Shown here one piece after another: positions 24,179-38,237 of a stretch of DNA of 64,000 nucleotides. Location: NCBI RefSeq assembly GCF_003286085.1, contig NW_020825399.1:62001-126000 (forward strand), read 5' to 3'. A program made the translations under genes and the position numbers. The notes under the pieces are model-generated. The model saw nothing but the letters and a program-made list of their open reading frames with translations, ran no database searches and was not told the DNA's origin. The DNA comes from Drosophila persimilis. Its lineage: Eukaryota; Arthropoda; Insecta; Diptera; Drosophilidae. How positions within the stretch are numbered: position 1 is the stretch's first letter; each line of letters opens with the position of its first letter.

Positions 24179-27100
24179 TGTTACGGCAGAAACCGCAGCG
24201 GCAGCTCTAAATATCACTGCGCCTAACAGTCCTGAATATCACTGCGCCTAACAGCCCTGAATATCACTGCGTTAACAGCACAAACATTAACAGCGCTGAG
24301 CAAAGGGTTAATTAGGGCGAAGGGCAGACAAAGGCAGGAAGAAGGAAGAACGAAAACAAAAGGCAGCAGAAAAAGCACTGAAGCGGTACAAGTTTTTTAG
24401 CGCTAGCTCTCGTAGTTTAACACCCGCCCGACATTGTAAATGAATAAATAAGTGAAACAAACAAATGAATAAAACCGATTTAAAGAACAAAACCACGGGA
24501 GGCGTATTGAACACGGGAGGCTTATCAAACGTACGGCCCCAGATTTGGAGGCGTTGCCCGGCGCGGCAATATTCTAAAAAACTTTTCCTGCGCAACAGAG
24601 AGCAAATCGAATAATTACGACCGACAGAAAGAAGATCGGCGTGCGACGCAGTCAGCTGCGTCACGAGGGATTCGACTTTGCAGGTGAGATATCCTCATAC
24701 AGTTGGACAGAAAGGCTAATCTCTTACATTCGAGCGACACGTGGTTCGTGTATAACCTCAAACCAGGACTGTACAAAAAAGACACCGGAGTAAAATGGAC
24801 GGCGTCAAAGGTCAGCAGTCGGAATCTGGCGGTGAGACCCCGTGTGGATTAGGAGAAATAAATGTGCCGGAAAAGATGCTTGGTGCGTGTTCTGAGACTG
24901 AGGGAGGTGCAAGGGAAACTCATCGCGTTAGGGATACATACATAGATGTGATCTCGGCGGCAACAACGGCCACACCTAACGTGTCCACCACAGCCCCAAC
25001 GAGCCATCAAGCACCAGAGCATACCAACCAAGGAGGAGGTGTGGATCAAGCCTTCTCACCAAGAACGAGCCTTTTAGATAGCTGGGAAACGTTCGCTCAG
25101 CAGAGAGCGGATGCATTAGGAAGGCCGACGTACGCCACGGCCTTCGAGGGAATGCGCTCCATCCCGACGCATTCCAGACTGCCTCAAGCAGGAGGGCTCA
25201 TGAGCTCCACGGTAATCAACGGAGGCTGGGACAGAGCAGTTCCCAACTGGACCGGAGTCCACATGTCAGGACCCACGGAAGCAACGCGGACTGGAATGCC
25301 TACTGGGCTGAATCCGAACGAGACAATGCCAGTCGGCGCTATGTGGCATCCAATGGCCGCACCGGCGCTGGGTACCAACCTGCATGGGCAAAACCCCTTC
25401 ATTCGCGCCCCGACTGCACAGTATTACCCAAGTACGAGTCGAAATATTTCGGACCCGTACGCGTACGGGAGTAATCAAGCGGTCGCGCCAGCGGGGGCGG
25501 AGAGATGCTTGACAGCATCCCAGATAGCCGCAAGACAAGTCATCAACAAGGATCTACCATGCTTTTCTAGAAACCCCGAGGAATGGCCCATGTTCATAGT
25601 AAACTTCGAGCAATCCACAGAACGCTGCGGACTCAGCGATCAAGAGAATCTCATGAGGCTGCAAAGGTGACTGAAAGGTGCTGCTTTGGAAGCAGTACGA
25701 GGAAAATTAATGATGCCCGCAACAGTTCGACTAGCCATCGAGACTCTTCGAATGCTATACGGCCGACCAGAGGCCATATATCACACCCTGCAGACGAAGC
25801 TAAGAATGGAGCCGTCCGTGAAATCGAGCAGCATCGAAAGCTTAGTGCGCCTGGCGCTGTCGGTGCAAAATTATCGCGCTACTGTTGACGCGATAGGACT
25901 GTCCGCCTATCTGAACGACCCAATGTTACTTCGCGACCTTGTGGAGAAACTCCCATTCGACTTGAAACTGGATTGGGCCAGACAAAGCGCTGGACTTCCG
26001 AGGGTAAATATCGCCGTTTTCGACGATTGGCTATTCCGAGTCGCATCGTGCGCAAGCACCGTGATGCCAGTAGCACTCGAGAAAGAAGTCTGCACGAAGG
26101 AGAAGAACCCAAGAATCCGGTGCACAATGATAGCAGCGCACAACCGCCCTGCCGTAGGTGCAATGGGGCCCACAAATTGGAGGACTGTAAGCAGTTCCTG
26201 GAGCTAGAAGGGCCAGGTAGATGGAACTTCGTCAGAGAAAATAAGCTATGCTGGAGGTGCCTTGGCAAACACTTTATAAGGCACTGTAAGTCAACAAGAG
26301 TATGTTCCGTCGACGGCTGCTCGAGAAAGCACCATTTTCTCCTCCACAACAGTAACCAGCAAAGCTCTAGGGTAGAGAATAGACCGAAGGAAAGCACTAC
26401 GGTACTGCACACGATGCAGAACGAAGCTGCGTTGTTTAGATACGTCCCCTTAACATTGTATGGACCGAACGGCCAAATGCAAGTGTTCGCACTGATAGAC
26501 GAAGGATCCGCCTGTAACCTAATCGAGACGGAGATAACGGAAAAACTAGGTATCGATGGCCCCTCGGACGAGCTATGCCTACGCTGGACTGGAGACATCA
26601 CGCAGAGAGAATCTCAATCCAAATGGATAAGCCTAGCGATCTCTCCAAGGGACAATGTGGATCGCAGATTCACGCTTCAAAACGTGAGAACAGTAAAAAA
26701 CCTGGATCTGCCGAAGCAGACGCTGGACGACTCAATCCTAAAATCCCATTCCCACCTGGAAAAGCTACCGATACTCAGCTACAAGGACGTGAGAGCGTCA
26801 TTGATCATCGGATTGGACAACTTGAAACTTGGAGTGCCACTGACCGTCAAAGAACGCGAGAATTCCGAATTTATCGCCGCCAAGTCCAGGTTGGGGTGGT
26901 CTGTTTATGGCCGCAGAAAGGGCGACGGGCCAGCGAGTCCGCGGGTAATGCACGTATGCGAATGTAATAAACACCCACAGCTGGACACTCTTGTAAAAGA
27001 GAGTTTCTCATTAGACGCGGTTGGCATAAACATGGCGAAGAGCACACTCAGGTCCAAAGAGGACGAAAGAGCAAAAACAATACTGGAAAATTGCACGAGG

Positions 27101-29765
27101 TTTAGCAGCGAAATGAAGAGATGGGAGACAGGACTCCTCTGGCGGTACGACAACGTGGAACTTCCTTCCTCTAGAGAGATGGCAATGCGACGACTTCGGT
27201 GCCTAGAATCTCGTATGACACGCGATAAGGTGCTACGAGAGTTCGTAAACGAACAGATTAAGAGGTACGAAGACATCGGCTACGTCCGAAAACTGGAAAA
27301 AGATGAAATGGTCGAAGGCAAACGCTCCTGGTATCTGCCCGTATTCGTGACTAAGAACCCGAACAAAGGCAAATTAAGACTTGTATGGGATGCAGCAGCC
27401 AAAGTGGAAGGCATCGCTCTTAATTCAATGCTACTAAAGGGCCCCGACCAACTGCCATCGCTGGTAGGAGTAATATCGCGCTTTCGAGAGAAGTCTATTG
27501 GCATCTGCGGAGATATTAGAGAAATGTTTCACCAGGTTAGGATACGTTCGGAGGATCAAAGCTCACAGCAGTTTCTCTGGAGATACGGTGACACCAGTCG
27601 AGAACCGGATAGGTACGTAATGAGCGTAATGACCTTTGGTGCCTCTTGTTCCCCAGCAGCAGCGACCTACGTGAGAGATAGGAACGCTGAAAGGTTCATC
27701 GAGGAACAAAGAGAGGAAGTAGAGGCCATACTTCGCAACACCTTTGTAGATGACTGGCTCCAAAGCTGTGATTCAGAAGACGAAATGGTCAGTCTAGCGC
27801 TGGCAGTGAGGAACATACACAAAGAAGGAGGCTTCGAGATGAGAGGATGGATATCTAACTCGAGCACTGTGATGAGAGCGCTCTCAGGAGATGGAGATCA
27901 TCAAGAACGACCCATCGAGATGACGGACTCAACAAGACGAGAACGAGTGCTTGGCATGTGGTGGCATCCAAGGAATGATTACTTCACCTTCGTCAATAAG
28001 TTTCCGAATGACATATACGACGAAGCGAAAACTGTGACGAAGCGGTCAATTCTACGTACAGTCATGACCATCTTCGATCCCTTAGGACTACTGGGGTTCT
28101 ATATTATACAGGCAAAGATAATACTGCAGGACGTGTGGAGGTCGGCCGTAGGCTGGGATGAACAGGTCGAAGAAAGCGAACGTCAACGTTGGATGATATG
28201 GGCACGGCAACTACAAAACATCGAAGAATTAAGGGTTCCACGATATCTCGGTCTAACGAAAGAAACATCTAATATCCAATTACACATCTTTACAGACGCG
28301 AGCATAAACGCCTTTGCAGCCGTCGCCTACATAAGGATCGAACAAAGAGGAGAAGTCAGATGCACACTACTCGCATCCAAGACAAGAGTGGCACCATTGA
28401 AACCAATTTCGATTCCCAGGATGGAGCTTATGGAGCTACGACTAGCTAAACTCATAACACAGGAGCTCTCCGTCGAGGTCAAGCGACGCGTTTTTTGGAC
28501 CGACTCCAAGAACGTGTTGTATTGGATATGTTCAGACGCCCGAAAGTACCATCAGTTCGTTGCGCTCCGAATTGGAGAGATCTTGGAAACCTCGGACATA
28601 TCAGAATGGAAATGGGTTCCATCCGCTCTGAACGTAGCAGACGATGGAACGAAGTGGACCAAAGAGTCGAGTTTCCAACCGGAAGCGAGATGGTTCTCCG
28701 GTCCGCCGTTCCTATTTGACGAGGAAGAACACTGGCCAACTACACAGCTCAACTCGTGTAATCTGGAACGGATACACGTACACGAATGGACGGATACGCC
28801 GAAACCGCCATCAAAGCTGAGTAGCATAATCCCAGATGTATGTCGCTTTAGCAAATGGGAAAAGTTCACGGGAGCCCTGAGATGCGTGATGAGATTTCTG
28901 GGCAAAATACGCAAAAGAGATTTCGCATCAGAGGAGGCAAATTTAGCCGCACGCTTTCGCAATATGGAAGATGTCAACATCGTTATATACCGGATGGTAC
29001 AAGAAGAGGCTTACTCCGAAGAAACGGCTCTTCTACGACAAGGAAGAATCGTGAGTAAGAAAAGTTCGATCTACAAATTATCGCCGTACCTCGATGAAAC
29101 AGGCGTACTGAGAATACGCGGCCGCATAGATAAGTCGATCGGCATAACGAGGAACCTGAAACGGCCAGTAATTCTACCCGGAGGACATAACGTCACTAAT
29201 CTTCTCATTGATTATTTCCATCGGAAGTTTCAGCATCAGCTTACCGAGATCGTCGTCAACGAGATGCGACAATTGTACCACATACCAGGACTGCGAGCAA
29301 GAGTTCGCGCCGTAGCGAAAACCTGCCAAAGATGTCGCAATAAAAGAGCGCTTCCAGAGGCACCGGAGATGGGAAGCCTACCACCAGAGAGGCTAGCAAT
29401 CAACGAATTGCCATTCACAAACACAGGTATCGACTACTTCGGACCACTGGAGGTAAACGTAGGAAGACGACGCGAGAAACGATGGGGAGTACTATTCACA
29501 TGCCTCACCGTGCGAGCAGTACACATCGAGCTGGCAAACTCCCTGTCAACAGACGCCTTCATGCTAACATTGGAAATGTTCGTAGCCCGTCGAGGAGTCC
29601 CCAAGAGAATCGTGTCGGACAACGGGACGAACTTCCGAGGAGCCAGCCGCCTACTACGAGAAGAAATTGAAAGAATTCTACCGAACGAACTGGAAAACAA
29701 GTACTCGCAAATAGAATGGTCCTTCATACCCCCAGGAGCACCCCACATGGGAGGTGCGTGGGAAA
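24179..29765 (+). mobile_element. Pao-clade LTR element, tandem unit 2
   Basis: Same parts as unit 1: LTR 24179-24571, leader, gag-pol region 24795-29765. Sequence identity to unit 1 is very high. It ends at the same junction with LINE DNA and so lacks the integrase C-terminus and 3' LTR. Broken, about two breaks in the coding region. Confidence 0.92.
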
Positions 29766-30632
29766 ACTGAAAAGGTACTCACCCCTTTCGTTTGTGTCAG
29801 TGCTTCCCCACTGACAGTGATGTGCATTGGCATCACACCCCACAATTAGGCCGATGTCCTTGGCCGAGCAGTCTGCGATTAGAGCCCGGAGAGGCGCGTG
29901 TGGAGGGGGGTCTGGTTGTTCATGCCCCATGTATGCGGAGCAGATCCTCAGTGAGCGCTTCTGGCCTTCGAGGCTCACTGCGGTGTGGTCTTCATTGCTG
30001 AAATTTGGGAGCAAAAATAAGTCCAACTCTCTTTTTGCAAGAATGCAGGTACGAATTTTACCTGCGGTTTCAGCTACATATAGCTTGTAGTCAGAAGTCC
30101 TCAGACCGGAGACCCTGTTTCCGAGGATCCAGGGCTCCTGAATGAGTACTATGTCGGCTCCACCCTTGGCCACCCTGCCTTACAATGGTGGAGGTTTATC
30201 TGCAGGAGCGTCAACGACATTCCTGAGGCTCGCCTCCACCATTGTTACTTCTAGATCGCTGTCAGGGGACTCCGGCTCCTCCCCGACAACGATATGGCTG
30301 AGACCTCTGGCTAGGTCGCTCTCATCGAACGCGTAGTTGTTCAAGATGTCGTCCGACATCATGGACGCCGCATCCGACGCCGGGTTGTCTTCCTCGCACG
30401 AGGCCCCCTCTTTCGGGATCTCCGGCAGCTCCGGGTCTGGCTCGACCTCCGCTTGCCTGCCCTTGCGATCGGACTTGTAAGTGGATATGGTGACCTTCTT
30501 ATAGCCATAATCCACTACACCGTCCGACTTTGCGAGGAGATCTATGGATTCCTCATTTAGGATAATCTGGCGCCTCTGCCCTTGGATATCCTCCACCTTT
30601 GCCACCTTCCAATCGGCTGTAGGAAGGTGGGG
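29766..30632 (-). mobile_element. Duplicated LOA LINE 1 segment (between Pao units 2 and 3)
   Basis: Second internal copy of the LINE endonuclease/ORF1 segment. It has the same left junction and the same 22-bp shortening as 23312-24178. Confidence 0.92.
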
Positions 30633-31248
30633 TGTTACGGCAGAAACCGCAGCGGCAGCTCTAAATATCACTGCGCCTAACAGTCCTGAATATCACTGCG
30701 CCTAACAGCCCTGAATATCACTGCGTTAACAGCACAAACATTAACAGCGCTGAGCAAAGGGTTAATTAGGGCGAAGGGCAGACAAAGGCAGGAAGAAGGA
30801 AGAACGAAAACAAAAGGCAGCAGAAAAAGCACTGAAGCGGTACAAGTTTTTTAGCGCTAGCTCTCGTAGTTTAACACCCGCCCGACATTGTAAATGAATA
30901 AATAAGTGAAACAAACAAATGAATAAAACCGATTTAAAGAACAAAACCACGGGAGGCGTATTGAACACGGGAGGCTTATCAAACGTACGGCCCCAGATTT
31001 GGAGGCGTTGCCCGGCGCGGCAATATTCTAAAAAACTTTTCCTGCGCAACAGAGAGCAAATCGAATAATTACGACCGACAGAAAGAAGATCGGCGTGCGA
31101 CGCAGTCAGCTGCGTCACGAGGGATTCGACTTTGCAGGTGAGATATCCTCATACAGTTGGACAGAAAGGCTAATCTCTTACATTCGAGCGACACGTGGTT
31201 CGTGTATAACCTCAAACCAGGACTGTACAAAAAAGACACCGGAGTAAA

Positions 31249-34200
31249 ATGGACGGCGTCAAAGGTCAGCAGTCGGAATCTGGCGGTGAGACCCCGTGTG
31301 GATTAGGAGAAATAAATGTGCCGGAAAAGATGCTTGGTGCGTGTTCTGAGACTGAGGGAGGTGCAAGGGAAACTCATCGCGTTAGGGATACATACATAGA
31401 TGTGATCTCGGCGGCAACAACGGCCACACCTAACGTGTCCACCACAGCCCCAACGAGCCATCAAGCACCAGAGCATACCAACCAAGGAGGAGGTGTGGAT
31501 CAAGCCTTCTCACCAAGAACGAGCCTTTTAGATAGCTGGGAAACGTTCGCTCAGCAGAGAGCGGATGCATTAGGAAGGCCGACGTACGCCACGGCCTTCG
31601 AGGGAATGCGCTCCATCCCGACGCATTCCAGACTGCCTCAAGCAGGAGGGCTCATGAGCTCCACGGTAATCAACGGAGGCTGGGACAGAGCAGTTCCCAA
31701 CTGGACCGGAGTCCACATGTCAGGACCCACGGAAGCAACGCGGACTGGAATGCCTACTGGGCTGAATCCGAACGAGACAATGCCAGTCGGCGCTATGTGG
31801 CATCCAATGGCCGCACCGGCGCTGGGTACCAACCTGCATGGGCAAAACCCCTTCATTCGCGCCCCGACTGCACAGTATTACCCAAGTACGAGTCGAAATA
31901 TTTCGGACCCGTACGCGTACGGGAGTAATCAAGCGGTCGCGCCAGCGGGGGCGGAGAGATGCTTGACAGCATCCCAGATAGCCGCAAGACAAGTCATCAA
32001 CAAGGATCTACCATGCTTTTCTGGAAACCCCGAGGAATGGCCCATGTTCATAGTAAACTTCGAGCAATCCACAGAACGCTGCGGACTCAGCGATCAAGAG
32101 AATCTCATGAGGCTGCAAAGGTGCCTGAAAGGTGCTGCTTTGGAAGCAGTACGAGGAAAATTAATGATGCCCGCAACAGTTCGACTAGCCATCGAGACTC
32201 TTCGAATGCTATACGGCCGACCAGAGGCCATATATCACACCCTGCAGACGAAGCTAAGAATGGAGCCGTCCGTGAAATCGAGCAGCATCGAAAGCTTAGT
32301 GCGCCTGGCGCTGTCGGTGCAAAATTATCGCGCTACTGTTGACGCGATAGGACTGTCCGCCTATCTGAACGACCCAATGTTACTTCGCGACCTTGTGGAG
32401 AAACTCCCATTCGACTTGAAACTGGATTGGGCCAGACAAAGCGCTGGACTTCCGAGGGTAAATATCGCCGTTTTCGACGATTGGCTATTCCGAGTCGCAT
32501 CGTGCGCAAGCACCGTGATGCCAGTAGCACCCGAGAAAGAAGTCTGCATGAAGGAGAAGAACCCAAGAATCCGGCTTATGGTGCACAATGATAGCAGCGC
32601 ACAACCGCCCTGCCGTAGGTGCAATGGGGCCCACAAATTGGAGGACTGTAAGCAGTTCCTGGAGCTAGAAGGGCCAGGTAGATGGAACTTCGTCAGAGAA
32701 AATAAGCTATGCTGGAGGTGCCTTGGCAAACACTTTATAAGGCACTGTAAGTCAACAAGAGTATGTTCCGTCGACGGCTGCTCGAGAAAGCACCATTTTC
32801 TCCTCCACAACAGTAACCAGCAAAGCTCTAGGGTAGAGAATAGACCGAAGGAAAGCACTACGGTACTGCACACGATGCAGAACGAAGCTGCGTTGTTTAG
32901 ATACGTCCCCTTAACATTGTATGGACCGAACGGCCAAATGCAAGTGTTCGCACTGATAGACGAAGGATCCGCCTGTACCCTAATCGAGACGGAGATAACG
33001 GAAAAACTAGGTATCGATGGCCCCTCGGACGAGCTATGCCTACGCTGGACTGGAGACATCACGCAGAGAGAATCTCAATCCAAATGGATAAGCCTAGCGA
33101 TCTCTCCAAGGGACAATGTGGCTCGCAGATTCACGCTTCAAAACGTGAGAACAGTAAAAAACCTGGATCTGCCGAAGCAGACGCTGGACGACTCAATCCT
33201 AAAATCCCATTCGCACCTGGAAAAGCTACCGATACTCAGCTACAAGGACGTGAGAGCGTCATTGATCATCGGATTGGACAACTTGAAACTTGGAGTGCCA
33301 CTGACCGTCAAAGAACGCGAGAATTCCGAATTTATCGCCGCCAAGTCCAGGTTGGGGTGGTCTGTTTATGGCCGCAGAAAGGGCGACGGGCCAGCGAGTC
33401 CGCGGGTAATGCACGTATGCGAATGTAATAAACATCCACAGCTGGACACTCTTGTAAAAGAGAGTTTCTCATTAGACGCGGTTGGCATAAACATGGCGAA
33501 GAGCACACTCAGGTCCAAAGAGGACGAAAGAGCAAAAACAATACTGGAAAATTGCACGAGGTTTAGCAGCGAAATGAAGAGATGGGAGACAGGACTCCTC
33601 TGGCGGTACGACAACGTGGAACTTCCTTCCTCTAGAGAGATGGCAATGCGACGACTTCGGTGCCTAGAATCTCGTATGACACGCGATAAGGTGCTACGAG
33701 AGTTCGTAAACGAACAGATTAAGAGGTACGAAGACATCGGCTACGTCCGAAAACTGGAAAAAGATGAAATGGTCGAAGGCAAACGCTCCTGGTATCTGCC
33801 CGTATTCGTGACTAAGAACCCGAACAAAGGCAAATTAAGACTTGTATGGGATGCAGCAGCCAAAGTGGAAGGCATCGCTCTTAATTCAATGCTACTAAAG
33901 GGCCCCGACCAACTGCCATCGCTGGTAGGAGTAATATCGCGCTTTCGAGAGAAGTCTATTGGCATCTGCGGAGATATTAGAGAAATGTTTCACCAGGTTA
34001 GGATACGTTCGGAGGATCAAAGCTCACAGCAGTTTCTCTGGAGATACGGTGACACCAGTCGAGAACCGGATAGGTACGTAATGAGCGTAATGACCTTTGG
34101 TGCCTCTTGTTCCCCAGCAGCAGCGACCTACGTGAGAGATAGGAACGCTGAAAGGTTCATCGAGGAACAAAGAGAGGAAGTAGAGGCCATACTTCGCAAC

Positions 34201-36915
34201 ACCTTTGTAGATGACTGGCTCCAAAGCTGTGATTCAGAAGACGAAATGGTCAGTCTAGCGCTGGCAGTGAGGAACATACACAAAGAAGGAGGCTTCGAGA
34301 TGAGAGGATGGATATCTAACTCGAGCACTGTGATGAGAGCGCTCTCAGGAGATGGAGATCATCAAGAACGACCCATCGAGATGACGGACTCAACAAGACG
34401 AGAACGAGTGCTTGGCATGTGGTGGCATCCAAGGAATGATTACTTCACCTTCGTCAATAAGTTTCCGAATGACATATACGACGAAGCGAAAACTGTGACG
34501 AAGCGGTCAATTCTACGTACAGTCATGACCATCTTCGATCCCTTAGGACTACTGGGGTTCTATATTATACAGGCAAAGATAATACTGCAGGACGTGTGGA
34601 GGTCGGCCGTAGGCTGGGATGAACAGGTCGAAGAAAGCGAACGTCAACGTTGGATGATATGGGCACGGCAACTACAAAACATCGAAGAATTAAGGGTTCC
34701 ACGATATCTCGGTCTAACGAAAGAAACATCTAATATCCAATTACACATCTTTACAGACGCGAGCATAAACGCCTTTGCAGCCGTCGCCTACATAAGGATC
34801 GAACAAAGAGGAGAAGTCAGATGCACACTACTCGCATCCAAGACAAGAGTGGCACCATTGAAACCAATTTCGATTCCCAGGATGGAGCTTATGGAGCTAC
34901 GACTAGCTAAACTCATAACACAGGAGCTCTCCGTCGAGGTCAAGCGACGCGTTTTTTGGACCGACTCCAAGAACGTGTTGTATTGGATATGTTCAGACGC
35001 CCGAAAGTACCATCAGTTCGTTGCGCTCCGAATTGGAGAGATCTTGGAAACCTCGGACATATCAGAATGGAAATGGGTTCCATCCGCTCTGAACGTAGCA
35101 GACGATGGAACGAAGTGGACCAAAGAGTCGAGTTTCCAACCGGAAGCGAGATGGTTCTCCGGTCCGCCGTTCCTATTTGACGAGGAAGAACACTGGCCAA
35201 CTACACAGCTCAACTCGTGTAATCTGGAACGGATACACGTACACGAATGGACGGATACGCCGAAACCGCCATCAAAGCTGAGTAGCATAATCCCAGATGT
35301 ATGTCGCTTTAGCAAATGGGAAAAGTTCACGGGAGCCCTGAGATGCGTGATGAGATTTCTGGGCAAAATACGCAAAAGAGATTTCGCATCAGAGGAGGCA
35401 AATTTAGCCGCACGCTTTCGCAATATGGAAGATGTCAACATCGTTATATACCGGATGGTACAAGAAGAGGCTTACTCCGAAGAAACGGCTCTTCTACGAC
35501 AAGGAAGAATCGTGAGTAAGAAAAGTTCGATCTACAAATTATCGCCGTACCTCGATGAAACAGGCGTACTGAGAATACGCGGCCGCATAGATAAGTCGAT
35601 CGGCATAACGAGGAACCTGAAACGGCCAGTAATTCTACCCGGAGGACATAACGTCACTAATCTTCTCATTGATTATTTCCATCGGAAGTTTCAGCATCAG
35701 CTTACCGAGATCGTCGTCAACGAGATGCGACAATTGTACCACATACCAGGACTGCGAGCAAGAGTTCGCGCCGTAGCGAAAACCTGCCAAAGATGTCGCA
35801 ATAAAAGAGCGCTTCCAGAGGCACCGGAGATGGGAAGCCTACCACCAGAGAGGCTAGCAATCAACGAATTGCCATTCACAAACACAGGTATCGACTACTT
35901 CGGACCACTGGAGGTAAACGTAGGAAGACGTCGCGAGAAACGATGGGGAGTACTATTCACATGCCTCACCGTGCGAGCAGTACACATCGAGCTGGCAAAC
36001 TCCCTGTCAACAGACGCCTTCATGCTAACATTGGAAATGTTCGTAGCCCGTCGAGGAGTCCCCAAGAGAATCGTGTCGGACAACGGGACGAACTTCCGAG
36101 GAGCCAGCCGCCTACTACGAGAAGAAATTGAAAGAATTCTACCGAACGAACTGGAAAACAAGTAACCGCAAATAGAATGGTCCTTCATACCCCCAGGAGC
36201 ACCCCACATGGGAGGTGCGTGGGAAAGAATGATCAGATCGGTGAAATCCATACTAGCCGAAATATTAGAGGAGACGCACGTACAAGAACCAGTGCTGAGA
36301 ACAGCACTAGCAAAGATAGAAAATATGCTAAATTCCCGACCCCTGACTTACGTGCCGTTGGAGTGTCCGGAAGCCGACGTACTTACACCGAATCACTTTC
36401 TGAGAGCAGAGACCAGCTCGATGGCAGCAAAGAGCGACGGCAGCGCAATAGGAGCTATGCTTGGTAAGAGTTTTCGCATTGCAGGGCAGATCGTGGACAG
36501 CTTCAGAAAACGATGGCTGAAGGAGTACCTACCGTGCCTGACGACACGAACCAAATGGCATGGAACCCCAACCAACCCTATCCAACTCGGAGACGTCGTG
36601 GTTCTAGCGGACGAAACAAGCCCCAAGGTGCAGTGGAGGAAAGGCGTCATCATGGACCTTCGAGTAGCCAAGGACGGGATCGCCCGAAGCGCGGTGATCC
36701 GCACCGCATCTGGACTGCTAACTCGGCCAATAGTTAAACTGGCCAAGTTAGACGTGAGGACAACGAACCCACTAATGGATCAAGGCGTAACCAGAAGTTT
36801 GGCAAACATCACGACAAGCGACGAAGTTTGCGAAGGGGGGAATGTTACGGCAGAAACCGCAGCGGCAGCTCTAAATATCACTGCGCCTAACAGTCCTGAA
36901 TATCACTGCGCCTAA
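31249..36915 (+). CDS. Pao gag-pol coding region, unit 3
   Basis: Polyprotein region with the complete domain order gag, zinc knuckles, aspartic protease, RT (VDD active site), RNase H, integrase with HHCC and DDE core and C-terminal domain, running into the start of the 3' LTR. About one break. It differs from units 1 and 2 by only a few substitutions. Confidence 0.88.
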
Positions 36916-37235
36916 CAGCCCTTAATATCACTGCGTTAACAGCACAAACAATAACAGCGCTGAGCAAAGGGTTAATTAGGGCGAAGGGCATACAAAGGCA
37001 GGAAGAAGGAAGAACGAAAACAAAAGGCAGCAGAAAAAGCACTGAAGCGGTACAAGTTTTTTAGCGCTAGCTCTCGTAGTTTAACACCCGCCCGACATTG
37101 TAAATGAATAAATAAGTGAAACAAACAAATGAATAAAACCGATTTAAAGAACAAAACCACGGGAGGCGTATTGAACACGGGAGGCTTATCAAACGTACGG
37201 CCCCAGATTTGGAGGCGTTGCCCGGCGCGGCAATA
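36843..37235 (+). repeat. Pao 3' LTR (end of array)
   Basis: 393 bp, same ends as the 5' LTR and the three 25-bp subrepeats. It is followed by GTGGGG and then by LOA LINE 1 ORF1 DNA, which fixes the insertion site in that LINE. Confidence 0.9.
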
Positions 37236-37241
37236 GTGGGG

Positions 37242-38237
37242 GTTGCAGACCTGCAGTAACCTGAGGATCTTCTCAGGCTCTGCAGGCTTAGCCGAGACCC
37301 ACGCTCTGGCTCTCGGGCGACTAGGGACATCTTCCCACTCACGGCCTCCAGTTTCGCCCCTGGATAGACCTCTTTTAGGCCCGCCACCGCCTTCATGTAG
37401 AGGGCCGCAGAGCGAGCGTCTTGGCAGACGATGGCTTTCACCTTGCCTTGATGCCACCCTGCGTCCTCACACTTTGGCGGTGGTCCGCCGTTCTCCTCCA
37501 GTTCCAGTAGGAACCGGTCCTGGAGCTCGTTCTCCACCAGGTGCCACTTATCGCGAGGGACATGGCCGTCCTCGGCGCCCCTGTCCAGGACACCGATCAG
37601 GGACTTGCCCCTCGCCACCTCAGCGAACGACCGGTTCGCGAGGTGGGTCTTCACCCGCTTGGCTTGCTGGGCTTGGCCTGGCTGATTTGCGGGGTCCTCC
37701 ACTGAGCGTTGCCGCTTGTTGGGGGCCTTGGCTGCGCCCTTTCCGGCTTTGGCTGGCTGGAACAGAGGAAGGATTGAGCAGGCCCACAGCCTCTGCTCCT
37801 TTCCTTCGGCTAACGCCTTGAAATTCGGGTCTTCGTTGGACAGGATGAAAGCCGCTCGTCTCCTGTCCTGGTACGACGTCTCCCCCTCCCCGTGGTGCAG
37901 AGACGCTGCCCGCCGGGGCTCCCAAGGGTTCTTCGGTCCCGGTGCGCTTACCAGCCGCGATTACGCTCTGCTTGGCAGCCACCCCGGTATCCGCTTCGCC
38001 CTTGGAGCCACCCGACTTGGAAGGACCCGATTGGCTTTTCGGGCCCCCCCTCGCTGCGGCTGCTGCCTGAAGACGGTTGACCGACTCAGTCTCCTTCCCC
38101 GTCTTCTTTGGACCCGGTTTCCCAGGCGCTGGTGCAGAGGGATTGGCTTGTCCCTCCGGTACTTTAAGAGGAGTACCGAGCTCCTTTGCGGCTTTGTTTG
38201 TTTTTATATATTTATTATTTGGCAAAGTAATTCCCAC
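37242..38237 (-). pseudogene. LOA LINE 1 ORF1, N-terminal part
   Basis: Low-complexity basic N-terminal region (KKTGKETESVNRLQAAAAARGG, rich in Gly, Ser, Pro) leading into KAPNKRQRSVEDPANQPGQA … NRSFAEVARGKSLIGVLDRG … LQDRFLLELEENGGPPP … EKILRLLQVCNP. The second half corresponds to MTAAQWKLAHAQLVEALFSRM … LLQRQNP of LOA LINE 2 ORF1. No ATG is visible at the upstream end (open from a GTG at 38237), and a frame change lies between about 37.70 and 37.75 kb. Its C-terminus lies at 17717-17265 beyond the Pao array. Confidence 0.75.

Larger units (their letters stand above)
30633..37235 (+). mobile_element. Pao-clade LTR element, tandem unit 3, both LTRs
   Basis: The only unit with both ends: 5' LTR 30633-31025, leader, gag-pol region 31249-36915, polypurine tract GAAGGGGGGAA (36832-36842), 3' LTR 36843-37235, then the right target half GTGGGG (37236-37241). 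The integrase C-terminal part (PHMGGAWERMIRSVKSIL, then LTPNHFL and a GDVVVLADE motif near 36590) closes the polyprotein. It looks nearly whole, with about one break. It is the natural 3' boundary of the array, beyond which LOA LINE 1 ORF1 resumes. Confidence 0.93.
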
